Positions 48,029 to 58,916 of a stretch of 64,000 nucleotides of DNA are shown here, in pieces. The stretch is from assembly GCF_032452875.1 (NCBI RefSeq), contig NC_083868.1, positions 100,002,537 to 100,066,536 of the forward strand, in the 5' to 3' direction. How positions within the stretch are numbered: the stretch's first letter is position 1; every line of letters begins with the position of its first letter. A program made the position numbers and the translations under genes. The DNA comes from Bos javanicus (Eukaryota > Chordata > Mammalia > Artiodactyla > Bovidae). The notes beneath the pieces were generated by a model that had not been told where the DNA came from, ran no database searches, and saw only the letters and a list, made by a program, of their open reading frames with translations.

Positions 48029-48285
48029 TGGAGAAGGCGATGGCACCCCACTCTAGTACTCTTGCCTGGAAAATCCCACGGATGGAGGAGCCTGGTAGGC
48101 TGCAGTCTACCGGGTCACTAAGAGTTGGACACGACTGAGCGACTTCACTTTCACGCATTGGAGAAGGAAATGGCAACCCACTCCAGTGTTCTTGCCTGGA
48201 GAATCCCAGGGACGGGGAAGCCTGGTGGGCTGCCATCTATGGGGTCACACAGAGTCTGACATGACTGAAGCGACTTAGCAGCAGC
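48029..48285 (+). mobile_element. Bov-A2 SINE with 12-bp target duplication
   Basis: Complete dimeric Bov-A2 with a cag-rich end. Flanks are agtatgtgttaa (48017-48028) and agtatgtgctaa (48286-48297), one mismatch. Confidence 0.95.
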
Positions 48286-48601
48286 AGTATGTGCTAAAGC
48301 AAGGAAAAATCCTTATTTATTGACTTTTAAATCTTCAAGTGTAAGATTATCTGGATGGTTAGAAGAATCAACTAACCTTAGAAAAGATAAGTTTTCCATT
48401 ACATGAAAACAGTGGTTTCCCAAATAGCGCATTCTGCCAATGGTGTGATGGTAAATTGTCTTTGCCTAGGGCAACTTTTGAATACTTTGAATTTCCATTA
48501 GTAAATTTCTTGTTTCCATTTTGTGATGGCAGGCCTCGATCTTTGGATTGCTTTCCCAAAGTGGGAACTTATGAAAAAGGATGATTTAGAACATCATAGG
48601 C

Positions 48602-48778
48602 TGGAGGGTTCCCTTTTCTCCACACCCTCTCCAGAATACATTGTTTGTAGATGATTTTGATGATGGCCATTCTGACTGGTGTGAGGTGATACCTTCACCA
48701 TTATAGCTTTGATTTACATTTCTCTAATAATGAGCATTATTAATCATCTTTTCATGTGTTTATTGGCCATCTGTCTAT
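48602..48778 (-). mobile_element. Inverted 5' segment of an L1 insertion
   Basis: The late ORF2 region of L1 in minus orientation: 'cccttttctccacaccctctcc', 'ccattctgactggtgtgaggtg', 'cttttcatgtgtttattggcc'. In L1 order it lies immediately upstream of the plus-strand segment that follows. Confidence 0.87.
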
Positions 48779-49480
48779 TGGTGAGAATGTCAACTGATGC
48801 AGTCATTATGGAAAACAGTATGGAGATTCCATAAAAAACTAGGAATAAATCTACCATATGACCCAGGAATTCCTCTACTGGGCATATATCCTGAGAAAAC
48901 CACAATTCTAAAAGACACATGTACCCCAGTGTTCATTGGAGTAATATTTACAATAGTCAGCACATAGAAGCAACCTAGATGTCCATGAGAGATGAATGGA
49001 TAAAGAAGTTATGATGCTTTTATACAATGGAGTGTTAGTCAGCCATAAAAAGGAAAGAGTTTGAGTCAGTTGTAATGAGGTAGATGAGCCTAGAGCCTCT
49101 TACACAGAGTGAAGTCAGAAAAACAAGTATCATATGATAACACATATATATGGAAGCTAGAAACATGGTACTGATGAACCTAGCAGAGAACAGACTTGTG
49201 GACACAACAGAGAAGGTGAGGGTGGGATGAACTAAGAAAGTAGTATTGAGATACATACACTGTCATGTGTAAAATAGTGGGAAGTTGCTAAATAACACAG
49301 GGAGCCCAGCCTGGTGCTCTGTGATGACCTAGAGGGGTAGAATGGGGAGAGGCTCAGGAGGCTCAGGAGGGAAGGGACATATACATATAATTATGACAAA
49401 TTTGCATTGTTAGATGACCCAAATCAACGCAACACTGTTAATTGACTTTTCACCAATTAAAGAATAAAATGAGAAACAAA
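48779..49480 (+). mobile_element. 3' segment of the same L1 insertion
   Basis: It begins 'ttggtgagaatgtcaactgatgcag', the next L1 block after the inverted part with only a few bases missing. It runs through 'ctgggcatatatcctgagaaaacc' and the 3' UTR to 'caattaaagaataaaatgag'. This is a 5' inversion like that of the 17 kb BovB, but I cannot find a convincing target duplication. Confidence 0.87.
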
Positions 49481-51130
49481 AACAAACAAAATACATGAGC
49501 CATTCTGGGTCATATTGTGTATTTGTATCCGGGGGAGAACAAAGTTGAGGACAGAAAAATGATGCAGTCTAGTAAATCAGGGAACGAGAAAACTTTCCAA
49601 GCAACTACTGAACTTTTGCTATTCAGTTATAAGAAAAAAAAAAGATCAAAGGACGTATGGAATTATGAGGTTTGCATAATAGTTTATCTGTATTTCCCTG
49701 GTTCCATTAGGAGACTAAAGTTTTGTGCTTTGGTAGTCTTCCTACTCGCGTTGTTATATCCTTATTGTCCAAAGAAAGGTGACTAATTCTCTGTTGGTTT
49801 TAGGAAAGGAAATAGGCAGAACAGCATGACTCACAATTATAATTTTCCTTTTTTCTTCATGCAAGAAAATTGACTCATGTGTGTGACTTGATAAAACCTT
49901 TAATTGAGAAGAAGACTTACTAATTGCATTCAGTGAAGCAAAATGCCCACTGAATAAGACTATTTATTGGTTAAGTAACATTATCAGCAGAGCTGTAAAT
50001 CTGAATTATCTCACCCTAATGAAATTTAGAGATTTTTCTTTCATTCATTTCAGTCTTCATGTATCCATTCAGCTTTATGCATAATGTACATACACATATA
50101 AAATTGTATTGTATGTATCAATGCATAAATGAAACTAAGTCAATTTAAGTTATTGTAATTAATCAGACATATTAATTTGGGGCATTCTTTTTTTTTAATG
50201 ATAATGATAATGATTACATTATGGAACTTTTCATGGAAAACTTACTGACAGTAGACTGAGGATCTGGCAGTTGGGTTTCTGATAAAAATCAAAAAGGGAT
50301 ACATAGACTATGTTACTCTATGTTCTAGAATTTTTTAAAAGGTATCTTTTGTAGCCTCTGTTTGATAGAAATGAGACGAAAAGTTTTACCTACAAAGAAA
50401 GGATAGGAGCAAACCAAATTTGGTTTTTCATTCCTGTGATTTCTTTAGTTCTCTTTGACACTGATTTCAGCTTTGAAAGACAGGACTGGGTGGTGGAGAA
50501 ATGAGTCTGAGTTTGATGTCTCTCCTAGTACTTTCTCCTTTCAAAATGTCCCACGGTGTTGTCTTTATTTGTGTGATTTTTCCCTTTGATTGTGAGTTCT
50601 TTGAGAGAAGAAGCCATGTCTTATTTACCATTGTGACTTCAGGACTCGCAATATGCATCAGAAAGGAGCAGCTGAATAATTGTTGATTGAAGGCACAAAT
50701 AAACCTAGTCTTATTATATAGCCATTATGTTACTTACAATGTAAAATTATTTTGTATAATTCCGTTTTGGAATTCTCTTCAAAGAATAAATTCCTTCAGA
50801 ATTTTTCCAAAGTAGTAAAAATCTATCCTTCCAGGCTTGATTTGATTTCTGGAAGCAAGTAACTTGAAACTAGATTTGAGTGAACAGAACAGTTGCTCCT
50901 GCTGGACAGTATAATTTTTAGTTTTGAATGAAGAATAGCAAAGTAGATTTGTGTGTTTGTGGACTCAGCAGACAGTCTCAGAAGAGACATTCCAAAAATG
51001 TTTTATCAGTGGTTGCATCATTGAAATTATAAAATAATCCCCCAGAGATTTGATTCATTCGATTGTGTGGACAATAGATTTACACTTAATTATTCCTATT
51101 TTGTTATACTTGATAGTGTATTTACTCAGG
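49481..51130. other. ZBBX: ZBBX intron 1, one L2 trace
   Basis: An L2-like end lies at about 50540-50690 ('gattgtgagttctttgagagaagaagccatg', 'gctgaataattgttgattgaa'). Otherwise nothing recognised. Confidence 0.45.
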
Positions 51131-51257
51131 GTTGGGAAGATCCCCTGGAGAAGGGAAAGGCTACCCACTCCAGTATTCTGGCTTGGGAAATTCCATGGAC
51201 TGTATAGTCCATGGGGTCGCAAAGAGTCGGACGTGACTGAGCGACTTTCACTTCACT
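51131..51257 (+). mobile_element. Bov-tA SINE, 5'-truncated
   Basis: It starts inside the element at 'gttgggaagatcccc' and runs to 'gactgagcgactttcactt'. A segment near 51200 is shortened. Confidence 0.87.
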
Positions 51258-51340
51258 CATTCTGATGTCGTCTCTCCTGAGTCTTTGAGCAAAGCTTCCA
51301 GATTTATTTCCTCTTCTTCCTTATAAAATTTTCATACTGA

Positions 51341-51954
51341 ATTAAGTAAGTCAGACAAAGAAGGAGAAATATCGTATAACATCCTTTATACGTGGAATCT
51401 AAAAAGAAATGATACAAATGAACTTACTTACGAAATGGAAAGAGACCTACAGACTTGCAGAACTAACTTATGGTTTCAGGGTTGGGGAACAGATGGGAGA
51501 AAGGGATAGTTGGGGAGTTTGAGATGGATATATACACAGTGCTGTGTTTAAAATTGATAACCAACAAGGATCTACTGTATAGCACATGGAGCTCTGTTCA
51601 ATGTTGTGTGGTGGCCTGGATGGGATGGGAGTTTGGGGGAGAATGGTTACACGTATATATGTGGCTAGGTCCCTTCGCTGTTCACCTGAGGGTGTCACAA
51701 CATTGTTTGTTAATCGGCTATTGAAGAAAGTGAAGGAAGTGAAGTCGCTCAGTCGTGTCCGACTCTTTGCGACCCCATGGACTGTAGCCTGCCAGGCTTC
51801 TACATCCATGGGATTCTCCAGGCAAGAATACTGGAGTGGGTTGCCATTTCCTTCTCCAGGGGATCTTCCCGACCCAGGGATTGAACCCAGGTCTCCCGCC
51901 TTGGGCGCAGATGCTTTACTTCAGTACAAAATAGAAAGTTAAAAAAAAAAAGTT
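51341..51954 (+). mobile_element. L1 LINE 3' end with A-rich tail, split by a SINE
   Basis: L1 3' UTR blocks: 'gtataacatcctttatacgtggaatctaaa', 'gataaccaacaaggatctactgtatagcac' and 'cacaacattgtttgttaatcggcta'. The terminal 'cagtacaaaatagaaagtt' and poly-A resume after the SINE at 51735-51920. Confidence 0.85.
51735..51920 (-). mobile_element. Bov-tA SINE nested in the L1 tail
   Basis: Minus-strand Bov-tA, well conserved, ending 'tctcccgccttgggcgcagatgc'. It is younger than the L1 that it interrupts. Confidence 0.92.
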
Positions 51955-52518
51955 TTGTAAGGAACTCTCATTAGCTACATTCTGTATTCTGCTTTCCAAA
52001 TGCTTTTTAGGCACTTAAGTCACCCATACTGGGCCTCAGCCTACATTTCCAAATTTACACCTTCTTTCCCCTCTCCATTCAAGAGCTGCTTTCCCCCCCG
52101 CAGTGAGGAAAGTTCATCCAGTCCACATGTTCATATATTAGCCTCCTTTCACATTAAAGCTCCAGGTTAAACGCTAGCCAGCTTGAATTCTCTTCTTTGG
52201 CTCCCTTCTTATATCTGTAAATTTTATAGCCTCTGTAATTCCTACCTTGTTTTATGGTGTTTATATATAGGTCTTTTGTGCCCTGTTTGACTCTACACTA
52301 TGGGAGCCAGAAAGCAGATCTTCTCCTTGAGTCCTTCATATCTCTCAGTTTAGTGCTGTGCGTATAATAGAGCCTTAATAAATATTTGTAGGGGTTATAG
52401 CACATATATAAAATGATGGTATCAGATGGTTTGAGTCTTTATACTATGGACTCCATGATATTGCCTCTTATATTTTAAAGTGTCTGAACTTTGAAAGTTT
52501 TTATTCATATAAAAATCT
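51955..52518. other. ZBBX: ZBBX intron 1, L2 trace
   Basis: About 52190-52392 resembles an L2 end ('actatgggagccagaaagcagatc', 'gagccttaataaatatttg'). No exon. Confidence 0.45.
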
Positions 52519-52531
52519 AATAATTGTGCAT

Positions 52532-52744
52532 ATGCTGTGATTAGTTTCTCAGTTGTGCCCAACTCTTTTGCGACCCCATGGACTGCAGCCCGCCAGGTGC
52601 CTCTGTCCTTGGGGATTCTCCAGGCAAGAATACTGGAGTGGATTGCCATGCCCTCTTCCAGGGGATCTTCCCAACCCAGGGATCGAACCCAGGTCTCCTG
52701 CATTGTGGGCGGATTCTTTACCAACTGAGCCACCAGGGAAGCCC
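52532..52744 (-). mobile_element. Bov-tA SINE with 13-bp target duplication
   Basis: Complete minus-strand Bov-tA. Flanks are aataattgtgcat (52519-52531) and aatagttgtgcat (52745-52757), one mismatch. Confidence 0.95.
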
Positions 52745-52757
52745 AATAGTTGTGCAT

Positions 52758-53488
52758 GCGATTCAGTAATTCAGCGTTACAGAGTAAATGATTCTAGAAC
52801 CTCGAATAACTTGGATACTCAGGAAATAGGGTGTTCTGAATAACTTAATTTTCTGGTTAACTTGAGTTAGGCAAAAAATCTTTTTTTGTTTCATTTCTTG
52901 TTGAAAAATTCTTTCTCAATATGCTAATTTCTGATGGTAGCAGAGTATTGTTACAGTTTTTTGATAAATGAGATTATTAGACTGCCTTAGGGTAATTACT
53001 GCATATCTTAATTCTTATTTTACATTAACATATATATATATATATATAAAGTTTTTGAGCTTGAATTGTGTTTCTAAGGTTCTTTTCACTATATTTAGCT
53101 CTGGATTTTATTTTTGGCTGGGAACAAATATCTGATATATATTTTTGTAATCTTAATCATAGAAAGAGTCAGAATATGTGCTTTTTTTGTTTTAATGATT
53201 TTATTCTTCACTTTCAGTTGAATGTTTCCACAGTCTTGTGCTATGTAATTTTTGGTAAAATTTTTGTTCCATCAGATATGTTATAGCTATAGCTATATTA
53301 GTATGTAGTTATTTGTATAACTTATATATAGCACATATAATAATTTCTTGTTGCTTAACCTTTGATTTGACCTCTTCTCTCAAAATTATTTCTGGTTTAA
53401 AATTTTTCCTGAATTATATGTAGTTTCAAATCTTTAATGTAATCATTTTACCTCTGAAGTAATTCTTTTGCCTTTGTTACTTTTTCAG
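52758..53488. other. ZBBX: ZBBX intron 1, 3' end
   Basis: AT-rich, with a ta microsatellite at about 53030-53048 and a pyrimidine tract leading into the acceptor at 53487-53488. Confidence 0.5.
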
Positions 53489-53534
53489 AAGTTTTCACAA
53501 ATCACAATAATTTTTAGGTAATACTAAGAAAATC

Positions 53535-53602
53535 ATGAACACCAAAGATTTTGTGGTTCTTCCATGGGGAAAACCTGGAAATTCTGTAAAGCTAAAATAT
53601 AA
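53535..53602 (+). CDS. ZBBX: ZBBX first coding exon (start codon exon)
   Basis: It encodes the first 22 residues plus two bases of codon 23. The peptide starts MNTKDFVVLPWGKPGNSV, which I recognise as the conserved N-terminus of ZBBX, a B-box zinc finger protein. The exon itself probably starts at 53489, after 'actttttcag'; a second AG at 53516-53517 is an alternative acceptor. An in-frame TAA at 53508-53510 and an A at -3 support this ATG as the start. The donor is a strong gtaagt at 53603. It ends in phase 2, which fits the next exon. The gene's function is poorly defined; it is expressed in multiciliated cells and testis (knowledge of the family, not visible here). Confidence 0.92.
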
Positions 53603-54055
53603 GTAAGTGCATATATGTTTATTACTTAAGTAGAAGAAGTTGCAAAAGTTTCTATGTATTATAATTTAAATACTTTTCATGTGAAGCTGTTAGAGTTGAA
53701 GTAAAATTTTGTGAATTCTCATCTCCATTTTCTTCACATTGCTGTATTTTTATAAGAGAATAGATTTGAAAGATTATAAATCTATCATGGTTTAAAATGA
53801 GACTAAAAATATTTATGGCACAAGAATCTATGCGAATTGGGACCATCAACTATTGAAGCAATTTAACAGAAAGTTACTAATTTTACTAACACTTATTCAA
53901 AATTATAAAAGAATCACCCTGAAGAACTGAAAGCAATTGAAATTGAGAGAGACTGTCAAGGTGAGAAACCTTTAAACGGGGAAAAGAAATCACTAACTAA
54001 GCTGAGTTCCCTGCACTCTACAGCAACTTCCCTCCCATTAGCTATTTTACACATG
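53603..54055. other. ZBBX: ZBBX intron 2, nothing recognised
   Basis: AT-rich sequence between the donor and the BovB insertion. Confidence 0.5.
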
Positions 54056-55066
54056 GTTCAGTTCAGTTCAGTTCAGTCGCTCAGTCGTGTCTGACTCTTT
54101 GTGACCCCATGAATCGCAGCACACCAGGCCTCCCTGTCTATCACCAACTCCTGGAGTTCACTCAAACTCATGTCCATCAAGTCAGTGATGCCATCCAGTC
54201 ATCTCATCCTCTGTCGTCCCCTTCTCCTCCTGCCCCCAATCCCTCCCAGCATCAGAGTCTTTTCCAATGAGTCAACTCTTCGCATGAGGTGGCCAAAGTA
54301 ATGGAGTTTCAGCTTCAGCATCATTCCTTCCAAAGAATACCCAGGGCTGATCTCCTTCAGAATGGACTGGTTGGATCTCCTTGCAGTCCAAGAGACTCTC
54401 AAGAGTCTTCTCCAACACCACAGTTCAAGAGCATCAATTCTTTGGCGATCAGCCTTCTTCACAGTTCAACTCTCACATCCATACATGACCACAGGAAAAA
54501 CCATAGCCTTGACTAGACGGACCTTTGTTGGCAAAGTAATGTCTCTGCTTTTGAATATGCTATCTAGGTTGGTCATAACTTTCCTTCCAAGGTGTAAGCG
54601 TCTTTTAATTTCATGGCTGCAGTCACCATCTGCAGTGATTTTGGAGCCCCCCAAAATAAAGTCTGACACTGTTTCCACTGTTTCCCCATCTATTTCCCAT
54701 GAAGTGATGGGGCCAGATGCCATGATCTTTGTTTTCTGAATGTTGAGCTCTAAGCCAACTTTTTCACTCTCCTCTTTCACTTTCATCAAGAGGCTTTTTA
54801 GTTCCTCTTCACTTTCTGCCATAAGGGTGGTGTTATCTGCATATCTGAGGTTATTGATATTTTTCCCTGCAGTCTTGATTCCAGCTTGTGCTTCTTCCAG
54901 CCCAGAATTTCTCATGATGTACTCTGCATATAAGTTAAATAAGCAGGGTGACAATATACAGCCTTGATGTACTCCTTTTCCTATTTGGAACCAGTCTGCT
55001 GTTCCATGTCCAGTTCTAACTGTTGCCTCCTTACCTGGATATAGGTTTCTCAAGAGGCAGGTCAGG
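54056..55066 (-). mobile_element. BovB LINE, 1 kb, antisense to ZBBX
   Basis: Minus-strand BovB with a gttca pentamer tail at the left. It is open for 195 codons (54466-55053) across the RT core: GHGTADWFQIGKGVHQGC, then catalytic box LRYADNTTLM with the second aspartate changed to asparagine, then WEIDGETVETVSDF. It is 5'-truncated inside the RT, and the rest of the frame (54199-54462) is offset by a frame break near 54465. Confidence 0.93.
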
Positions 55067-55106
55067 TAACGTAATGTATCTATTTCAGTGCTACTCTCTC
55101 AGTGAG

Positions 55107-55212
55107 TATACCTATGGCTGATTCATGTTGATGTATGGCAGAAACCAACATAACATTGTAAAGCAATTATCCTCTCATTAAAAAGAAATAAATTTTAAAA
55201 AAATTATAAAAA
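55107..55212 (+). mobile_element. L1 LINE, 3' tip
   Basis: 'tatacctatggctgattcatgttgatgtatgg' and 'caattatcctctcattaaaaa' are the last 100 bp of a bovid L1 with its A-rich tail. Confidence 0.8.
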
Positions 55213-56983
55213 AATATATCAATGACTACCCTTGCACTTTTCAATGTTAAAGGACATTACCTTGAGTCAGTTCTCCTAGGAAGGGTACCTTCTGTCCTAG
55301 ATTGCCTGGAAGATGCATTCAGCCTGAACCAAGCAATTCTGGGTATTGTGGGAATTTCAGGACTTGTAGGGGTACCAAACGTTCAATGTACTCTTTCCCT
55401 TTGAGGTCATCTAGAATCACTGGAAATTTCTAAGGCCTTTGTCTCAAATATTATTCAGAACCAGCCAGCATGGGCTAGGGGCAGAGTATTGATATTTTAA
55501 TTTTAGTTTCTGAGTTCCTTGATCCAGATCAATAGTACTGTGGTTACTTAGTGTCTTCAGAACTTTCCTAACTGTCACTTCACCTTTGAGATACTGTGTG
55601 TAAAAGCGTTGTGTCAACTGGAAGATGTTGTATGGCATTATCATTATTAGGTTTATTAGCTTTTGGTAGGGAATGGAGCTATCTAATTGCTAGTATTGCC
55701 AATTTTCCTTTTTTCAATGCATTTTGGTGATATGTTTTAAGTCTGTGTGTATTTACCTTTAAACATTCATTCAACATTTGTTAAGTACACATATTCTACA
55801 CACTGTGCTAAGGAATGATGGATACAAAAGAAAGAAGTCACAGTCTTTGCCCTCAGGTAGCTTGTGGAGGATGTGAATATATAAAATTGTATCTACAGAG
55901 TCATATGAAACATGGTGTGATATTAAAGCACAGGCAGTTATGAGAATATAGCCCAAACTGCTAGGGCAGAGGTGAGGAGGTCTTGTCTGAAAGATGCAGT
56001 TACTTGGGTGGTTACTGGGTGAAATGTGTGCAAAGGCACACAGACACGTAGTCTGGGGACTTTCAGGCATAGCCAGTTCGCTAAGATTTATAGAAAAGAA
56101 TTGGAGAGAATTGCAAGTCACCTAGTTAATAAATTAATTTGTATGCCACACTAAGGAGTTTAGGATTTGTCTTGGAGATGAGGGGGAGTCACTGTTCCCT
56201 GGCCTGTATGTCTCCTTGATTCATCCATGATTCACAACCTATAGAAACTAGGCTTGGATCCCCCATTCTAAGGTCATTGCTCTGGAGTTTCTTTTCTTGC
56301 TCTTTCCTTGTTCCAAGTTTTTTTTTATTTTTGTTTGTTTGTTTGACATTGTCTTCACAGGTGTCTTAATATTGTCTGACATGTTAGAGTTCTCCAACTC
56401 CTGTCTCTGTTTCCCAGCCTCCACACAGTTTTAGTGCGTTGTTTCTGCCTCTCAGATTTGCTGTGTTGACATGGTCTCTGTAGGATCAACTTCAGGGTCT
56501 GCCCTTCTGGGTCTGCTGTCTCCAGGAGGAATCTTCTATCTTGTTTCAGATCCACAGAAGCCCACAGAATCAATTTGACCACTTGGTCAGGAGGCTAGTT
56601 CCTTTTTTACCATAGTGAGATTTTCCAAAACATTAAGATTTTGTAAGCAAATAAGTGACACAGTCACATTTGTGCTTTTTGAACTCTTTCTCTGGAGGCC
56701 ATGTGGAAAGTGTTGTAAGCCACTGAGACTTTGGGCCAATAATTCTGAACTGTGCCCACAGCCTACCCAAGAGTGACCTCATTCAGGAAACAGCTCCTAG
56801 GGTTAGCTCAGGTTTCTTCCTTTTCCCTTCCCTGATCGGTCTTTAGGTCCAGTTAATTCTGTTTCCTTATAGTTCTCGAATGTTGCCATTTTTGTCCCCA
56901 CTGTCTCCATCTAGTCAGACCAGCACAATATTAATAGTCTCTTAACTGGCTTCCTTACTCAGCTTTGCACCCTCTAATTAATA
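55213..56983. other. ZBBX: ZBBX intron 2, nothing firmly recognised
   Basis: About 1.8 kb. A common old-repeat phrase ('cattcaacatttgttaagtacacat ... cactgtgctaagg') occurs near 55768, but I cannot name its family. No exon signal. Confidence 0.45.
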
Positions 56984-56989
56984 TTCCAT

Positions 56990-57397
56990 GTGAAGAAGGC
57001 TGAGCCCCGAAGAATTGATGCTTTTGAACTGTGGTGTTGGAGAAGACTCTTGAGAGTCCCTTGGACTGCAAGGAGATCCAACCAGTCCATTCTGAAGGAG
57101 ATCAGCCCTGGGATTTCTTTGGAAGGAATGATGCTAAAGCTGAAACTCCAGTACATTGGCCACCTCACGCAAAGAGTTGACTCATTGGAAAAGACTCTGA
57201 TGCTGGGAGGGATTGGGGGCAGGAGGAGAAGGGGACGACAGAGGATGCGATGGCTGGATGGCATCACTGACTCGATGGACGTGAGTCTGAGTGAACTCCG
57301 GGAGTTGGTGATGGACAGGGAGGCCTGGTGTGCTGCAGTTCACGGGGTCACAAAGAGATGGACACGACTGAGCAACTGAACTGAACTGAACTGAACT
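56990..57397 (+). mobile_element. BovB LINE, 3' 400 bp, sense to ZBBX
   Basis: Plus-strand BovB from 'tgaagaaggctgagccccgaag' to the ctgaa pentamer tail, open for 129 codons. A 6-mer ttccat at 56984-56989 and 57398-57403 marks a short target duplication. It is inverted relative to the BovB about 2.5 kb upstream and shares its whole length with it. Confidence 0.93.
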
Positions 57398-57403
57398 TTC
57401 CAT

Positions 57404-58487
57404 TTATCTCCCTGGACTTGGGGTCATATCTTTGACTCACTTGCTCTTTGGTGACTGATCGCTACCTCTGAATTATTTCCCTTTCTTATCTTCTTTATTT
57501 TTATTTTGGTTCCTTGCCATAGCACACATACCCAAGTGGCCCACATCGCTTAATTATAATAAAGCACCAATGAAATAATGAAAAGATTTAAGCTCATAAC
57601 AGATAATGAAAGCTAGAGAACTAGGTTGCTTTACTTCTACAAAACAGAGAGAGTGAATGACTAATGCTGACAAGAGAACAGAGTTGTAAGACAAAGGAAA
57701 TCAAGCTGTCAAAAGCTTGATGAGACTCAGACATTATTACAGAATCTTCTGTACAGGAATCTGTTAGGGGGCTCTGCTCTATCCTCAGAAAGTTTTCTTT
57801 TTGTTGCTTTCCTTTGTGGAAACAATCAGTGGTGCTTGCCTCAGTTTCCATTTATCCCTTTGATGGCTCCTCAACCAAAACTCTTAACAGGCGCTTTTTT
57901 CCTAATAGGCCCCAAGCAAACTCTTCTCTCTTTCTTTCTTTCGTATTGTACATGCATGGCATAAAGGTAGAAATTTATTGAAGTTTTCCAAGATGATTTA
58001 TTTAGCAAAGATATGTATTCTGCCTATACAGAATAGTTATTTTAAACACTGTGATTCAAACTACTTGAATCCTTTGAAGGCAGTATGAAAATTAGAAAAT
58101 GATTTTTAGTTTATTTTCTATTTGTGTGTCATGGATATTTGTGCATATATAAAGACATAGCTCATGCATAAAGTGAATATAATTTGAAACTTCTAGCAAT
58201 GTTTTATGAAAAACAAAAGTCCAAGATTTGAAGTTGTACCTTGCTTGAGGAGAATATTAATTGATGGCAAATGCTAGCTTTAAAAACTGTATTTCAAAGA
58301 CAAAAAAGGAAGTAGTTAAAATATGCTATCACATATTTATTACTCCTAATTTTAATTAAATTTTTTATTAAGGACAAATAGGACTATAAAATTATTTTGC
58401 CTTTTTTCTTTTTTTTTTGGAAGGGTTTGTTTGTTTACCTCAAATGAAATTTTACATTTAAATCATCTGCACTTAAATCTTGTTCAG
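57404..58487. other. ZBBX: ZBBX intron 2, 3' end
   Basis: No named repeat. A T-rich tract near 58400 and 'cttaaatcttgttcag' lead into the exon. Confidence 0.5.
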
Positions 58488-58601
58488 AAATGCTCAAGAA
58501 CTGAGAATGGAGAAAGTACAACTAGAGTTGGAGAACCAACAGATGGAAAAAAAACTACAAGAGTTCCAATTAACAAGGAACAAAGAAAAAGAAGAACGAG
58601 G
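58488..58601 (+). CDS. ZBBX: ZBBX second coding exon (coiled-coil)
   Basis: 114 bp flanked by acceptor 'ttgttcag' and donor gtaggt. Entering in phase 2, its first base completes AAA (Lys), and the frame then reads NAQELRMEKVQLELENQQ and continues MEKKLQEFQLTRNKEKEE. This is a charged, heptad-like stretch expected to form a coiled coil, and it matches my memory of ZBBX residues after the N-terminal 22. It leaves two bases (GG) for the next exon, phase 2 again. No other frame is open across it in a meaningful way. A Bov-tA insertion starts about 110 bp after the donor. Confidence 0.92.
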
Positions 58602-58709
58602 GTAGGTGACACTTTAAAAGAATTTTAGAGAAATAAACTGATCTCCTCATTATAAGCTAAGGTCCTTATGTCAAGAACTGTTTTATGTTTATGTCAAGAA
58701 CTTCCAGTT

Positions 58710-58916
58710 CTTCCCTGGTGACTCAGACAGTAAAGAATCTACCTGTAATGCAGGAAAGCCGGTTTCGATCCCTGGGTCAGGAAGATCCCCTGGAGAAGGG
58801 AATGGCAACCGACTCCAATATTCTTGCCTAGAGAATTCCATGGAGAGGAGCCTGGCAAGCTACAGTCCCTGGGGCAGCAAAGAGTCAAACATGACTGAGC
58901 AACTAACACATTCACA
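58710..58916 (+). mobile_element. Bov-tA SINE just after the ZBBX second coding exon
   Basis: Sense-oriented Bov-tA from 'ttccctggtgactcagacag' to 'gagcaactaacacattc'. Immediately before it the phrase 'tatgtcaagaact' occurs twice (about 58668 and 58690), a small local duplication. Confidence 0.9.
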
